From Planctomycetota bacterium (GTDB lineage Bacteria > Planctomycetota > Phycisphaerae > Phycisphaerales > UBA5793): a stretch of 64,000 nucleotides of DNA. The stretch covers positions 100,861 through 164,860 of the forward strand of contig CAUJHZ010000061.1 in the NCBI GenBank assembly GCA_963205185.1, read 5' to 3'. Every line of letters begins with the position of its first letter. The stretch's first letter is position 1. A program made the position numbers and the translations under genes. The notes below the pieces were generated by a model, which was not told the origin of the DNA, did no database searches, and saw only the letters and a list, made by a program, of their open reading frames with translations. Below, in pieces: positions 24,473 through 34,134 of this stretch.

Positions 24473-25780
24473 ATGGCGCGCCGCAACTACCGGCACGAAC
24501 TGCTCGCCGTGTGCACCTGGCCGGTTACCGCGGCAATGTTCGAGGGAGCCGTCACCGGCATTCTCGCCAAGAAGGCGTTCGACAACACGCCCGACTGGAT
24601 CATCGCCACCCTCGCCGCCGCCCCGGCGTTCTGCAACATGTCGAGCCTCATCTGGGCCCGCCTGGCCAACGGTCGCCGCACGCTGCACAACCTGCTCATG
24701 CTGCAACTGGGCGTGGTGGCGCTGGTCGCGTGCATCGCCCTGCTTCCGCGCTCCGAGGCGGGTCTCTATCTCTTCACGCTGCTGGCCGTGCTCGCCCGCC
24801 TGCTCATGACCGGCGTGATCACGCTGCGCGCCGTGCTCTGGCGCGCCAACTACCGCCGCCACGAACGCGGCGCCATCACCGGACGGCTCATTCTCATCCA
24901 GACCATGCTCGTCTCGCTCACGGCGCTGCTGCTGGGCGCGCTGATGGACATCGACCGCGACAGCTTTCATTTCGTCTACGGCGCCGCGGTGCTCTTCGGC
25001 CTCGCGGGCGTGTGGTTCTTTTCGCGCTTGCGCCTGCGGCATCCGTTTCTCATTCGGCCGACTCTGGCGCCGCGCGAGCACCCGCCCGGCGGCGCCCTGG
25101 CCGGCCTGCTGGCGGAATGGGCCGGCACGCTCAACGAGATGATCGTCATCATGCGCGACGATGCCGCTTATCGCGGCTTCATGGTCTGCATGTTCGTTCT
25201 GGGCATCTCCAATCTCGCCATGGACGGCCCGCTCATCAAGATCGTCGATGAGCAGTTTCATCTTTCCTACATGGGCTCGCTGCTGCTGCTCAACTCACTG
25301 CCGCTGGCGCTCATGCCGGTGTTCATTCCCATCTGGTCGCGCCTGCTGGGCCGCTGCCACATCATCCGCTACCGCGCGATCCACGGCTGGACGTTCGTGA
25401 TCGCCCAGTTCCTGGTCTTCGCGGCGGTGATGAATGACTCGATTGCTCTGCTCGCCGCCGGGCTGGCGGTGCGCGGCGTGGGCGTGGCCGGCGGCGAACT
25501 CGCCTGGAACCTCGGCCACAACGACTTCGCCACCAGCGAACGGGCCAGCACCTACATGACCATCCACGTCACGCTCACGGGCGTGCGCGGGCTCATCAGC
25601 GGTTACGTGGGCATGTGGCTCTACGCGGGTTTCCCGACGGATCACGGCGTCATCCCGCTGCTGGGGGAATACTGTTTCCTCTTCTGGGCCATCATCTGCA
25701 CGCTGGGCGCGCTGGGCTTTGTCTATCTCAACTTCCGCCTGGCGCACCTCACGCGTCGCGGCCCGCAGGAGCAGCGCTGA
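24473..25780 (+). CDS. MFS-type transporter
   Basis: A 435-residue membrane protein with about 12 hydrophobic segments and a long central loop (residues about 190-230). RRNYRHELLAVCTWP at the start and GVGVAGGELAWNLGHNDFA in the second half are characteristic of a subgroup of MFS proteins common in planctomycetes; the substrate is unknown. ATG 24473 is used; GTG 24437 is an alternative and no ribosome-binding site decides. The stop overlaps the start of the DNA polymerase subunit gene by one base (TGATG), so the two are coupled although not functionally related. Confidence 0.75.
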   Translation: MARRNYRHELLAVCTWPVTAAMFEGAVTGILAKKAFDNTPDWIIATLAAAPAFCNMSSLIWARLANGRRTLHNLLMLQLGVVALVACIALLPRSEAGLYLFTLLAVLARLLMTGVITLRAVLWRANYRRHERGAITGRLILIQTMLVSLTALLLGALMDIDRDSFHFVYGAAVLFGLAGVWFFSRLRLRHPFLIRPTLAPREHPPGGALAGLLAEWAGTLNEMIVIMRDDAAYRGFMVCMFVLGISNLAMDGPLIKIVDEQFHLSYMGSLLLLNSLPLALMPVFIPIWSRLLGRCHIIRYRAIHGWTFVIAQFLVFAAVMNDSIALLAAGLAVRGVGVAGGELAWNLGHNDFATSERASTYMTIHVTLTGVRGLISGYVGMWLYAGFPTDHGVIPLLGEYCFLFWAIICTLGALGFVYLNFRLAHLTRRGPQEQR

Positions 25781-26844
25781 TGCAGCACATCCTCGGCCAC
25801 AGCCGCGCCATCGAGACTCTGCAGGCAGCGCTGCAGGCCGGGCGCCTGCATCACGCCTGGATCTTCCACGGCCCGGCCGGCGTGGGCAAGCGGACGACGG
25901 CCGAGGCGCTGGCCGCGATCCTGCTCGATCCTGGCGCAGCGCCGAATCTGGCCGGCGTGATCGACGCCGACCCGCTGGGCCGCACGGCGCGCCTCATCGC
26001 CGCGGGCACGCATCCTGATCTTCACGTAGTCCACCGGGGCCTGTCGTCGTATGTGAGCGATGCGCGCACCCGCCGCGGCAAGCAGACCAACATCCCCGCC
26101 GAAGTGGTGCGCGAGTTCATCGTCGAGCCCGCTTCGCGCTCCGGCCACAACAGCGCTTCGCGCGCTTCGAAGGTGTTCATCATCGACGAAGCCGAATTGC
26201 TCGATGAAAACGGCCAGAACATCCTGCTCAAGACGCTCGAAGAGCCGCCGCCGGGCACCGTACTCATTCTCATTACCTCCCACGAGGATGAACTGCTGCC
26301 CACCATCCGCAGCCGCTGCCAGCGCGTGGCGTTCGGCCCGCTGGATGATGAGGCCATGGGCAAGTGGATCGCCGCCGCAGGCTTCGATCTCCCGGCGGCG
26401 CAGCAGCGCTGGCTCGTGCACTTCGCGCAAGGCTCGCCCGGCCTGGCGACGCAGGCCGTCCGCAACGGGCTCTTCGAGTGGCATGAGATGCTGGCGCCGA
26501 TGATCCGCGACCTGCAGTCCGGGGGGTATCCGGCGGAGATGGGTTCCACGATCGCGAAACTCATCGACGCCTACGCCACGGCCCGGCAGAAGGAGAATCC
26601 CAACGCCAGCAAGGAGTCAGGCAACCGCGAAGCGGCCGACTTTGTCTTCATCCTGCTGGCGCGCGAGATCGCAGCGCTGCTGGGCGGCGCGATCACGGCC
26701 GGCGGCGACGTCGAGCCGCATCTGCGCGCCATCGAACTGGTGCACGAAGCCGAGCGCCAACTCGACTCGCACCTCAATCTGTCGCAGGTGTTCGAAAACC
26801 TCGTGATCCAGTGGGCGAACCTGTTCGACCAGGCGGCGACTTGA
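25780..26844 (+). CDS. holB: DNA polymerase III clamp-loader subunit delta prime
   Basis: A 354-residue AAA+ protein. It starts MQHILGHSRAIETLQAAL, has Walker A GPAGVGKR at residues 31-38, Walker B FIIDEAELLDENGQNILLKTLEEPP and the sensor-1 segment TIRSRCQRVAFGPL. These are standard for the delta prime/DnaX family. The rest is the helical collar domain. It belongs to the clamp loader that puts the beta sliding clamp on DNA. AGGAG lies 9 bases upstream of the ATG. A gamma/tau subunit would be much longer and carry a zinc module between Walker A and B; that module is absent, so delta prime is preferred. Confidence 0.85.
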   Translation: MQHILGHSRAIETLQAALQAGRLHHAWIFHGPAGVGKRTTAEALAAILLDPGAAPNLAGVIDADPLGRTARLIAAGTHPDLHVVHRGLSSYVSDARTRRGKQTNIPAEVVREFIVEPASRSGHNSASRASKVFIIDEAELLDENGQNILLKTLEEPPPGTVLILITSHEDELLPTIRSRCQRVAFGPLDDEAMGKWIAAAGFDLPAAQQRWLVHFAQGSPGLATQAVRNGLFEWHEMLAPMIRDLQSGGYPAEMGSTIAKLIDAYATARQKENPNASKESGNREAADFVFILLAREIAALLGGAITAGGDVEPHLRAIELVHEAERQLDSHLNLSQVFENLVIQWANLFDQAAT

Positions 26845-26860
26845 GCGCCGGGTCGCGGCG

Positions 26861-27337
26861 TCAGCCTTGCACGCTGATGGACAGCCCGGCGACGCGATCC
26901 TCAGCCGGCCCGCGCTGGGGCGCCTGCCGCTGCCCCGAACCGGCGGCCTTCTCCCCGGCTCGCTCCTGGCGCAGCTTCTCCATCGCCATGACCCACGTCT
27001 CGCGCTCGTAGTCGAGGAGTTTGATCACTTCATCGACGATGTCGGCGTCGCGCTGCGAACTGGCTTCCATGAGCCGGCGGTACATGTAGGTGTACAGCGC
27101 GGCCAGGCGCCGGCACAGATCCGGCGCCACCTCAGGCCGCAGCGCGTTGATCAGCTCCATCAGGATGTCCTGGCACTGGTGAATGCCCTGGTAGCTCTTC
27201 TCGAAGTTGCGCTCGCGCAGGCCGTCGGCCCCCTGGCGGGCGAAGCGCAGGGCGCCTTCGAGCAGCATGAGCCGCAATTCCTCGGGCGTGGCCGAGAAGA
27301 CGCGCTGGCGGAGATAGGCGTTGGCCTGGTCGTTCAT
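26861..27337 (-). CDS. fliS: Flagellin export chaperone FliS
   Basis: A 158-residue helical protein starting MNDQANAYLRQRVFSATPEELRLMLLEGALRFA, the typical FliS pattern. The core (LMELINALRP, LAALYTYMYRRLMEAS) is followed by a Gly/Gln-rich tail of about 30 residues. FliS binds the C-terminus of flagellin and prevents premature polymerisation. It follows fliD on the same strand by about 80 bp, the usual order. An ATG three codons upstream (27346) is possible; family alignment favours 27337. Confidence 0.9.
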   Translation of the reverse strand: MNDQANAYLRQRVFSATPEELRLMLLEGALRFARQGADGLRERNFEKSYQGIHQCQDILMELINALRPEVAPDLCRRLAALYTYMYRRLMEASSQRDADIVDEVIKLLDYERETWVMAMEKLRQERAGEKAAGSGQRQAPQRGPAEDRVAGLSISVQG

Positions 27338-27414
27338 AGATCCCATCAGATCGGTCAGTCGGCCGCGCCGCGTTCACGTTGCCGCCAACGTCCGCATAAG
27401 GCGTCCGCGCGAGG

Positions 27415-30237
27415 TTATGCCACGGGTCGAATCGCCCCCAGCGCCGATTGCTGCTGCTGCAGCGACGCCAAAGCGTTCTCCATCGCGGCAAACTGCCTCG
27501 TGAGTTGCTCGCGCCGCGCTTCGAGCCGCACGTCGAACGCTTCGATCCGCTTCTTTTGAATCTCGATGAGCGTGTCGTAGTTTTTGCGCACGACGGTCAT
27601 GGTGCCGTCGATCGAATCGGTCATGCCCTTAACGAGTTCGTTGAGCCGCTCGACCACGCCCAGCGACTCGAAGATCGGCTCCGAAGACTCGTACGAAATC
27701 CCGTTGCCCAGGTCGATCGACTGATCGTCCGCAAGCTTGCGGGCGGCAAAGACATTCGCCACGGCGTCAGGATCGCTCGTCAGCGCCTCGCGCAGCGTCT
27801 CTTCGTCGAGCACAAGTTTGCCGCCGGCGCCGACGTTGATGCCGATCTGCGCCAGGTTCTGGTACGACGTGTCCACCCCCAGCGCGCTGCCCTGCACCGT
27901 GCGGTACAACTGCGATTCGACGCTTGCGATCGTCGAGTTGCCCAGCAGCACGCCCCTCTCTTCGGTTTCGGAGTCGTAACTGCCCAGGTCGTTGATGCGC
28001 GAAATCACCGCGTTGAACGCCGTGATCCACGATTTCACCGACTCGATCTGCTTGGTGGTGTCTTCGGTGATCGTGAGCGTTACCGGCGTCTCGTTGGCCG
28101 ATTTGAGGTCGATCGTCACGCCCGTCACCACGTTGTCGAGCGTGTTTTTCGTGCTCGTCACGAGCACCGCCCGCGCGGGATCCTCCGAGCCGAAGAACAC
28201 GACCGCATCCTGCGCCTTGTTGAGTTCGGTCAGCCCCAGGTCCACGCCGCCCGTGTCGATGATCAGATCGCCCGCGGTGCCGGAAATCTTGCTGGTGAGC
28301 GAAAGGTAATACGGCTTCTCGCCCGTGCCATTGTTGATCAGCGACGCCGAAACGTTGAAGCCGGCGTTGTTCAGCTTCGTAATCAGATCATCAAGCGTGT
28401 CCGTTGCCTCGAGTTCGAGCGTCTGTTCGTACGAACCGTTGATGAAGTTGTTGTCCGCCACGTCCTCCGCGGCGCCGAGGATATTGAGATCCTTGGCGGT
28501 CGAGCCGGTCACGCTCTCGATCTCGATCGGCGCGAACGGGTTGTCGGAGGTGTTCTCGATGAGCAGGCCGTCGCCCGTGTCGTTCACCCGTGCGTTGACC
28601 GCCAGGCCCTTGGAGTTGATCTCGGCAATGACGTCCTGCAGGGTCTTGGAGTCCGAATCGATGTCGATCACCGCATCTTCACCCACGCCATCGGTGATCC
28701 GGAACGAGCCCTTGCCGATGCCCCGGCCGTAGTTCATGTTGGTGAGCAGCGTCGAGCCGGCGACGTACTGCAGTTGCAGGTTTGTGCCCTGCACCGTGTC
28801 GCTGGCCACGCCGGCCGGGTCGGTCTCGATGCCCAGCGCCCCGGCTGCATCGCCGCCGATGATGAGATTGCTCCCGCCGCCAACCGTGTCGGTGATGAGC
28901 AGCCCGTTGCCGGCAGCGTTGAGAGAAGCGGTCACGTTGAGCGTCGCCGAAGCGTTGATGGCGTCGATGATGTCGCTCATCGACGAGTTCGGATCAAGCG
29001 TGATGGTGTCGAAGTTGCCCGCGCGGTCGGTGATCTCCAGCGTCGTGCCGCCGCTCAGCCCGCTGCCGCCGTTGAGGCTCCGCGTGAGCACGGAGTTCAA
29101 ACCGGCCTTGATCTGATCGCCGCCGATGACCGTCGGCGTCCCCGGATCGGCCGACTTGAAGATGCCCAGGTCGATCGCGCCCTGCGTGGCCCCGGCCGTG
29201 CCGGCAAGCACCTGGAAGGTCGAACCGCCTGTGGTGTTGTCCGTCAATTCGATGCTCAGCCCGTCGGCGCTGATGTCCATCGTCACGGCGCCGCTGGTTT
29301 GCGACTCGATGCGGTCCTTCACGCCCTGCAGCGTTGTGACGGCTTCGAGCGTGTCCTCGCCCGACGTGATCTTGCCGAGTTTGATCTCGTAAATCGTGCC
29401 GTCGGCGGTCTGGATGTTGAAGTCCGTCAGATCGAGCCCGGAATTGATCAACACCCCGTTGCCGTCGTTGAGCGTAGCCAGGCGCGTGTTGAGGCCGATG
29501 GAGTTGATCTGCGTACCGACGATCTCGCCCACCGCGGTGCCGGCGATTCCCAGCGACGTGGCCGTCGTGTAGCCCGTGGCATCTTCAATCTTCAGCGAGC
29601 CGCCGCCGCCGGCGTTATCAGTGACCGTCAACCCGGAGCCGTCGCTGCTGATCTTTGCCGTAACGTTGATCGTCTCGTCGGCATTGATCGCGTCGAGCAC
29701 ATCCTGAATCGACACGACGCGCGAGAGGTCAACGGTCGCCACGGCGCCCGAAGAGTCGGTGATCTTGATCTTGCCCCGGCTGACGCCGTTGCCGTTGTTC
29801 AGCCCGGCCAGCGCCGTGTCCGTCTCGAGCCGGCCTTTGCCGTATTCGAACGAGAGGCTCGTCAGGTTCAGCGCGGTGGCGTCGCGATCGGCAAATCCCG
29901 TCGAGAGGTACTGGTTCGTCGAGACGAGCTGGTCCACGAGAAACGTATACGTTCCCGGTTGGGCGGATGCGGTCGCCGTCGCCTTGAGCACCGATTCGTT
30001 GCTGCTCGTAGCGGACTTGAGATCGAACGTCTTCTCCTTGCCGAACTTGGCCGAGGCGGACTGGAGCGCCAGCAGCAGGCTGTTGAGGCCCAGAAATGCC
30101 GACTGCTCCGCCTGCAACTGGGCCTGGCGGTTGAGGGCAAGCACCTTGGGGCGGGATTCGACGGCCAGCAACTGCTCGATGAGCGCGCCGGTGTCGATGC
30201 CGCTGATGAGTCCGACGCTGGTTGAAATGCCGGTCAT
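27415..30237 (-). CDS. fliD: Flagellar filament cap protein FliD, unusually long
   Basis: A 940-residue protein. The N-terminus (STSVGLISGIDTGALIEQLLAVESRP) and the C-terminus (SIDGTMTVVRKNYDTLIEIQKKRIEAFDVRLEARREQLTRQF) are those of FliD, which caps the growing filament and guides flagellin assembly. Usual FliD has 450-700 residues; the extra length lies in the middle, where units of the flagellin/hook IN kind recur (ITDSSGAVATVDLS, ITDRAGNFDTITLD, ITDGVGEDAVIDID, each followed by DVLDAINA-like helices). The exposed D2/D3 region has thus been expanded by repeat duplication. fliS follows. The 294-bp gap to the divergent signalling gene must hold its promoter. Confidence 0.92.
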   Translation of the reverse strand: MTGISTSVGLISGIDTGALIEQLLAVESRPKVLALNRQAQLQAEQSAFLGLNSLLLALQSASAKFGKEKTFDLKSATSSNESVLKATATASAQPGTYTFLVDQLVSTNQYLSTGFADRDATALNLTSLSFEYGKGRLETDTALAGLNNGNGVSRGKIKITDSSGAVATVDLSRVVSIQDVLDAINADETINVTAKISSDGSGLTVTDNAGGGGSLKIEDATGYTTATSLGIAGTAVGEIVGTQINSIGLNTRLATLNDGNGVLINSGLDLTDFNIQTADGTIYEIKLGKITSGEDTLEAVTTLQGVKDRIESQTSGAVTMDISADGLSIELTDNTTGGSTFQVLAGTAGATQGAIDLGIFKSADPGTPTVIGGDQIKAGLNSVLTRSLNGGSGLSGGTTLEITDRAGNFDTITLDPNSSMSDIIDAINASATLNVTASLNAAGNGLLITDTVGGGSNLIIGGDAAGALGIETDPAGVASDTVQGTNLQLQYVAGSTLLTNMNYGRGIGKGSFRITDGVGEDAVIDIDSDSKTLQDVIAEINSKGLAVNARVNDTGDGLLIENTSDNPFAPIEIESVTGSTAKDLNILGAAEDVADNNFINGSYEQTLELEATDTLDDLITKLNNAGFNVSASLINNGTGEKPYYLSLTSKISGTAGDLIIDTGGVDLGLTELNKAQDAVVFFGSEDPARAVLVTSTKNTLDNVVTGVTIDLKSANETPVTLTITEDTTKQIESVKSWITAFNAVISRINDLGSYDSETEERGVLLGNSTIASVESQLYRTVQGSALGVDTSYQNLAQIGINVGAGGKLVLDEETLREALTSDPDAVANVFAARKLADDQSIDLGNGISYESSEPIFESLGVVERLNELVKGMTDSIDGTMTVVRKNYDTLIEIQKKRIEAFDVRLEARREQLTRQFAAMENALASLQQQQSALGAIRPVA

Positions 30238-30531
30238 GTCCCGTCTCCCAGGAGATTCGAGCCGCCTGCCCGCCGACTGGGGGCGCGCAGTGGCGGCGGG
30301 CGCTTGCGCTCAGCCAGCAATCGAGGTGCCGGTCTGCGTGATTATCGACCCGAGCCCCAACCGCCCTTCAGCGTCATCCACGAGCGCAGGCCTTGCGCCA
30401 TTCGGCAAGATCGACCCGCCAGGGCGGCGCCTTTAAGGATCGCCCGGCGGCTTCGCCATAATCGGACCGCTTCGCCCCTTTCCCGGTCCGCCGACCTTAC
30501 CCGGCTGGCCGCAAAGGCCGATCTTTCAGCC

Positions 30532-32859
30532 ATGAACGTGGCTCCGCAAAGCACGCGCTCCGACCGCGTCGAGGTGATCCTCCAGCAGCTGCACACGCTG
30601 CCGACCCTCTCGGCCATCGCCATGCGCCTGCTCTCGCTCACCTCCGACGACGAGAGCGAAGTCGGCGACATCGTCAAGATCATCGAATCCGACCCGTCGA
30701 TCACCGCCAAGGTGCTCAGCCTCTGCCGCCGTTCGGAAACGGGCCTGGGGGCGCGCATCACGACGGTGGACCGGGCCGTGGTGATGCTGGGTTTCGAAGC
30801 CATCCGCAACGCGGTGCTCTCCGTTGAGATCTACAACCTGTTCGAAAGCACGCGCTCGACTCCGCAGCGCGGCCTGGACATTGACGACACCGCGCCCGGC
30901 CGGCCGTTTGACAGCGCCGGCTTCTGGATGCACAGCATCGCCGTGGCCGTCGCCGCCGAAATGCTCGCCAAGCGGCGCGGCCCCGAGCGGCGCATCGCGC
31001 CAGACGAGGCCTTCGTCTGCGGCCTGCTGCATGACCTGGGCAAACTCGCGCTCGAGCGCCTGCTCCCGCGCGGCTACGAGCGCGTCGTCGAACTCACCGA
31101 GCAGCGCCAGGGCAACATCGCCGAGATGGAGCGCCGCGTCATCGGCCTCGACCACCACACCACCGGCAAGCGCCTCGCCGAGCAGTGGAACCTGCCGCAC
31201 ATCATCCAGGACGTCATGTGGCTGCACGGCCAGCCGGTCGAGTCGCTGCCCGACCTGCCGCACGAGGGCATGATCGCGCTCGTCACGCTCGCCGACCATC
31301 TCGTGCGCAAGCAGCACCTGGGCTTCTCGGGCAATCACGTCTTCGCCGACGATCTCGCGACGTTGTGCAAGCACGTCGGCGTGACGCAGAAGGACGCGGC
31401 CGAAGTCGGCAGCGCTGTGCACGTCGAGACCGCCGCCCGCTGCGAGATACTCGGCCTCTCCGAGACGCCGCCCGAAGGGCTCTTCCTCGCCTCCATCGCC
31501 CGCGCCAATCACGCGCTGGGCCGCATCAACGAAGCGCTCGAGCACCGCTCGCAGTCGGCTCATCGCAGCGAACAGGTGATGCGCGGCATCATCGACTTCC
31601 ATCAGCAGGCCACCCCCGGCCAGTCCATCGTCGCGGTGTGCGGCAACGTCGTCGCCTCGGCCGCCAAGGAGTTCGGCCGCGGCTTCTACGCCATGCTCTA
31701 CGCCTCGGCGCGCTCGGACGCGTGGCAGATCGGCCAGTTCTCCTGCGACGGGCGCCTGCTGCGCGCCCAGACCATCGAGGCGCCCGCTGCGGGGCTCGAT
31801 CTCGATACGCTCTCGGACGAACTGCAGGTGTCCGTCGGAATGATGGGCCTGCTGCCGGCGCTGAGCGAATCGATCGGCGACGCATCCGACATCCGCAACG
31901 TGCGCCTCCTGCCGCTGCGCAGCGCCTGGGGCGTGTCGGCGGTGCTGCTGCACGACCGGCCGGTGCGCAAGATGGGCTTGTCGCGCACGCAGATGCTGGC
32001 GCTGTGCGAGACCTGGGCCAGCGCCATCGCCGCCGCCCGCCAGCACGAGGGCGCCCGGCAGCTGGGCGAGCAATTGGCCGAGTCGAACCGCATCCTCACC
32101 GAGACGCAGGCCAAACTTGCGCGCAGCCAGGCGCTGGCGTCGCTGGGTGAAATGGCCGCCGGCGCCGCCCACGAGATGAACAACCCGCTGTGCGTGATCT
32201 CAGGGCGCTCGCAGGTGCTGGCCAGCCAGTTGGAGAACCCGCGCGACCGCCGCATGGCCGAGCAGATCGCCGAGCAGGCCCAGCGCCTCAGCGACCTCAT
32301 CACCAGCCTGCACCTGTTCACCGAGCCGCCGCGTCCCGAGCCCGCCCGGGTCGCGATCAGCGACCTCGTCAGCCGGGCCGTCAAGGCCGCGCAGGAGCGC
32401 GTCGGCAAGCGCGCGCCGATCTCGGTGCGGCTGGCGTCCGGCCTGCCCGATGCGCATCTCGACGCCGATCAGGTGAGCAGCGCGCTGGTCGAACTCATCG
32501 TCAACGCCAGCGAGGCGCAGCCCAAGCACTTCGTGGATGTGCAGGTGCTCGTCGAGCCACGCGACCAGCGGCTGATCATCGCCGTCAAGGACGACGGCCA
32601 GGGCATGAACGCCCACACCCTCAATCACGCGTTCGATCCGTTCTTCTCGGTCAAGCCGGCCGGCCGCCAGCCCGGCCTCGGCCTCTCGCGCGCCCAGCGG
32701 CTCATTGCGGCCAACGGCGGCTCGATCGAATTCGAATCGCAACCCGAAGTCGGAACAACCGCGCGAATCGTGCTCAAGTCCTGGCGCGTTCCCGACGACG
32801 AGCACACTCCCGCTCCGCGCCCAGCCGCGCTGCGGCCGGAGGAGACGCAGGCGGCATGA
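30532..32859 (+). CDS. HDOD-domain histidine kinase
   Basis: A 775-residue cytoplasmic protein without membrane segments. Residues about 15-290 form an HDOD domain (LPTLSAIAMRLLSLTSD, DPSITAKVLSLCRR, CGLLHDLGKLALERLLP, with an HD pair near residue 166). Residues about 340-500 look like a GAF-type sensor. Then come a HisKA dimerisation segment with phospho-acceptor His in GAAHEMNNPL and a HATPase domain (ELIVNASEAQ, DDGQGM, GLGLSRAQRLIAANGG). The combination suggests a sensor that passes phosphate to a partner. The next gene downstream encodes a receiver-like protein. It lies divergent from fliD, so a link to motility control is possible but not shown. Confidence 0.85.
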   Translation: MNVAPQSTRSDRVEVILQQLHTLPTLSAIAMRLLSLTSDDESEVGDIVKIIESDPSITAKVLSLCRRSETGLGARITTVDRAVVMLGFEAIRNAVLSVEIYNLFESTRSTPQRGLDIDDTAPGRPFDSAGFWMHSIAVAVAAEMLAKRRGPERRIAPDEAFVCGLLHDLGKLALERLLPRGYERVVELTEQRQGNIAEMERRVIGLDHHTTGKRLAEQWNLPHIIQDVMWLHGQPVESLPDLPHEGMIALVTLADHLVRKQHLGFSGNHVFADDLATLCKHVGVTQKDAAEVGSAVHVETAARCEILGLSETPPEGLFLASIARANHALGRINEALEHRSQSAHRSEQVMRGIIDFHQQATPGQSIVAVCGNVVASAAKEFGRGFYAMLYASARSDAWQIGQFSCDGRLLRAQTIEAPAAGLDLDTLSDELQVSVGMMGLLPALSESIGDASDIRNVRLLPLRSAWGVSAVLLHDRPVRKMGLSRTQMLALCETWASAIAAARQHEGARQLGEQLAESNRILTETQAKLARSQALASLGEMAAGAAHEMNNPLCVISGRSQVLASQLENPRDRRMAEQIAEQAQRLSDLITSLHLFTEPPRPEPARVAISDLVSRAVKAAQERVGKRAPISVRLASGLPDAHLDADQVSSALVELIVNASEAQPKHFVDVQVLVEPRDQRLIIAVKDDGQGMNAHTLNHAFDPFFSVKPAGRQPGLGLSRAQRLIAANGGSIEFESQPEVGTTARIVLKSWRVPDDEHTPAPRPAALRPEETQAA

Positions 32860-32935
32860 CGGGCATCCGCATCCCATTTCGCATCACCCTCGGCCACGGC
32901 TCGCCTTCGTGCCGCCGGGCCAGGAGACATTCGCC

Positions 32936-34063
32936 GTGAAAAAGGCTCGCAGCAAACCGATGCAGGTCGATTCTCCGGCTCACCAGCCTGCGGGCACGGT
33001 GTCATCCGGCCGCCTGCTGGTCATCGACGCCGACGCCGCCACCGCTACAGCAGCGCAGCGCGCCGTTGCCGGCACGGGCGTACTCATCGCGTCGGCTGCG
33101 GACCTCGCCGAAGCGGCGCAGCGGCCCGACCTGGGCCAGTGCGACGCCGTGCTGCTCGCGGCGCGCTCGGTCACTGATATCGAGGACGCCGCGTTTCGCC
33201 TGCGCGAAGCGCGGGCTGCGGCCAGCCTCGTCGTCCTCTGCGCAACGGGGGACTTCCAGCTGGCCGTGCAGGCGATGCGCCAGGGCGCCGTAGACTGCCT
33301 CACCAGCCCGCTCGACGAAGCCGACCTGCGCGTGCGGCTGCTTGAGGCCGTGGCCCGCTGCCAGCGCCAGCGCCAGCAGCAGGAGCGATTCGATCAGCTC
33401 AAGCGCATCTGCAAGCGCATGAACACGACGCGCATCGACGTCACCAACCAGGTCGATTCGCTCTGCAACGACCTGGTGCACGCCTACCAGGAGCTGACGG
33501 ACCAGATCTCCAACGTCACTGCCGTGACCGAGTTCGCCGCCGTCATCCGCCAGGAACTCGACGTCGAGGAACTGCTCCGCACCACGCTCGAATACCTGCT
33601 GCGAAAACTCGGTCCGACGAACGCAGCCGTCTTCCTGCCCTCAGCCGGCGATGACTTCACCCTCGGCGCCTACATCAACTACGACTGCTCCAAGGACACG
33701 GGCAACTTCCTGCTCGAGCACCTTGCCGACGTCATCACGCCGCTCATGCTCGAAGAGCGCGAACTGCTCGAGTTCATCGACAACACGTCGCTGACCGACT
33801 GGATGGGCGACGACGCGGCGTTTCTCGTCGATTCGCACCTGCTCACCTTCGCCTGCCAGCACGACGGCGAGTGCATCGCCATCTTCATGCTCTGGCGCGA
33901 CGTCAACGCGCCCTTCGCCGCCGACCACGTCAAAATGCTCCGCTCGCTCTCGGCAGTGTTTACGCGGCAACTGGCCCACGTCATTCACGTCCACCACCGC
34001 CACCTGCCCGATGACGAATGGCCGCCGCACGAAGCGGACGGTGAAGGCGGATTAGCAGCGTAA
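32936..34063 (+). CDS. Pseudo-receiver plus GAF-like domain protein
   Basis: A 375-residue protein. Residues 25-145 have a response-regulator fold (RLLVIDADAATAT, LVVLCATGDFQLAVQAMRQGAVDCLTSP), but the phospho-acceptor Asp is replaced by Ala (CDAVLLAAR, residue 75) and the conserved KP lysine is replaced by Ser. A coiled-coil linker (residues about 150-190) leads to a GAF-like domain (FAAVIRQELDVEELLRTTLEYLL, NAAVFLP). The GTG start at 32936 is supported by CAGGAG 9 bases before it. It follows the HDOD kinase by 76 bp. It is unlikely to accept phosphate in the usual way and may instead bind the kinase or a ligand. Confidence 0.8.
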   Translation: MKKARSKPMQVDSPAHQPAGTVSSGRLLVIDADAATATAAQRAVAGTGVLIASAADLAEAAQRPDLGQCDAVLLAARSVTDIEDAAFRLREARAAASLVVLCATGDFQLAVQAMRQGAVDCLTSPLDEADLRVRLLEAVARCQRQRQQQERFDQLKRICKRMNTTRIDVTNQVDSLCNDLVHAYQELTDQISNVTAVTEFAAVIRQELDVEELLRTTLEYLLRKLGPTNAAVFLPSAGDDFTLGAYINYDCSKDTGNFLLEHLADVITPLMLEERELLEFIDNTSLTDWMGDDAAFLVDSHLLTFACQHDGECIAIFMLWRDVNAPFAADHVKMLRSLSAVFTRQLAHVIHVHHRHLPDDEWPPHEADGEGGLAA

Positions 34064-34134
34064 AGCGCAGCGCAATCACCAGCCCAAACCCACCGCTGCA
34101 CGCTTGCGCCCTCGCATCGTCCGGCGCAACATGC

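Noticed and set aside
27448..30225. Open frame of 925 codons on the plus strand opposite fliD
   Set aside because: It mirrors the fliD codons exactly, has shadow-type composition and no signal, domain or ribosome-binding site.
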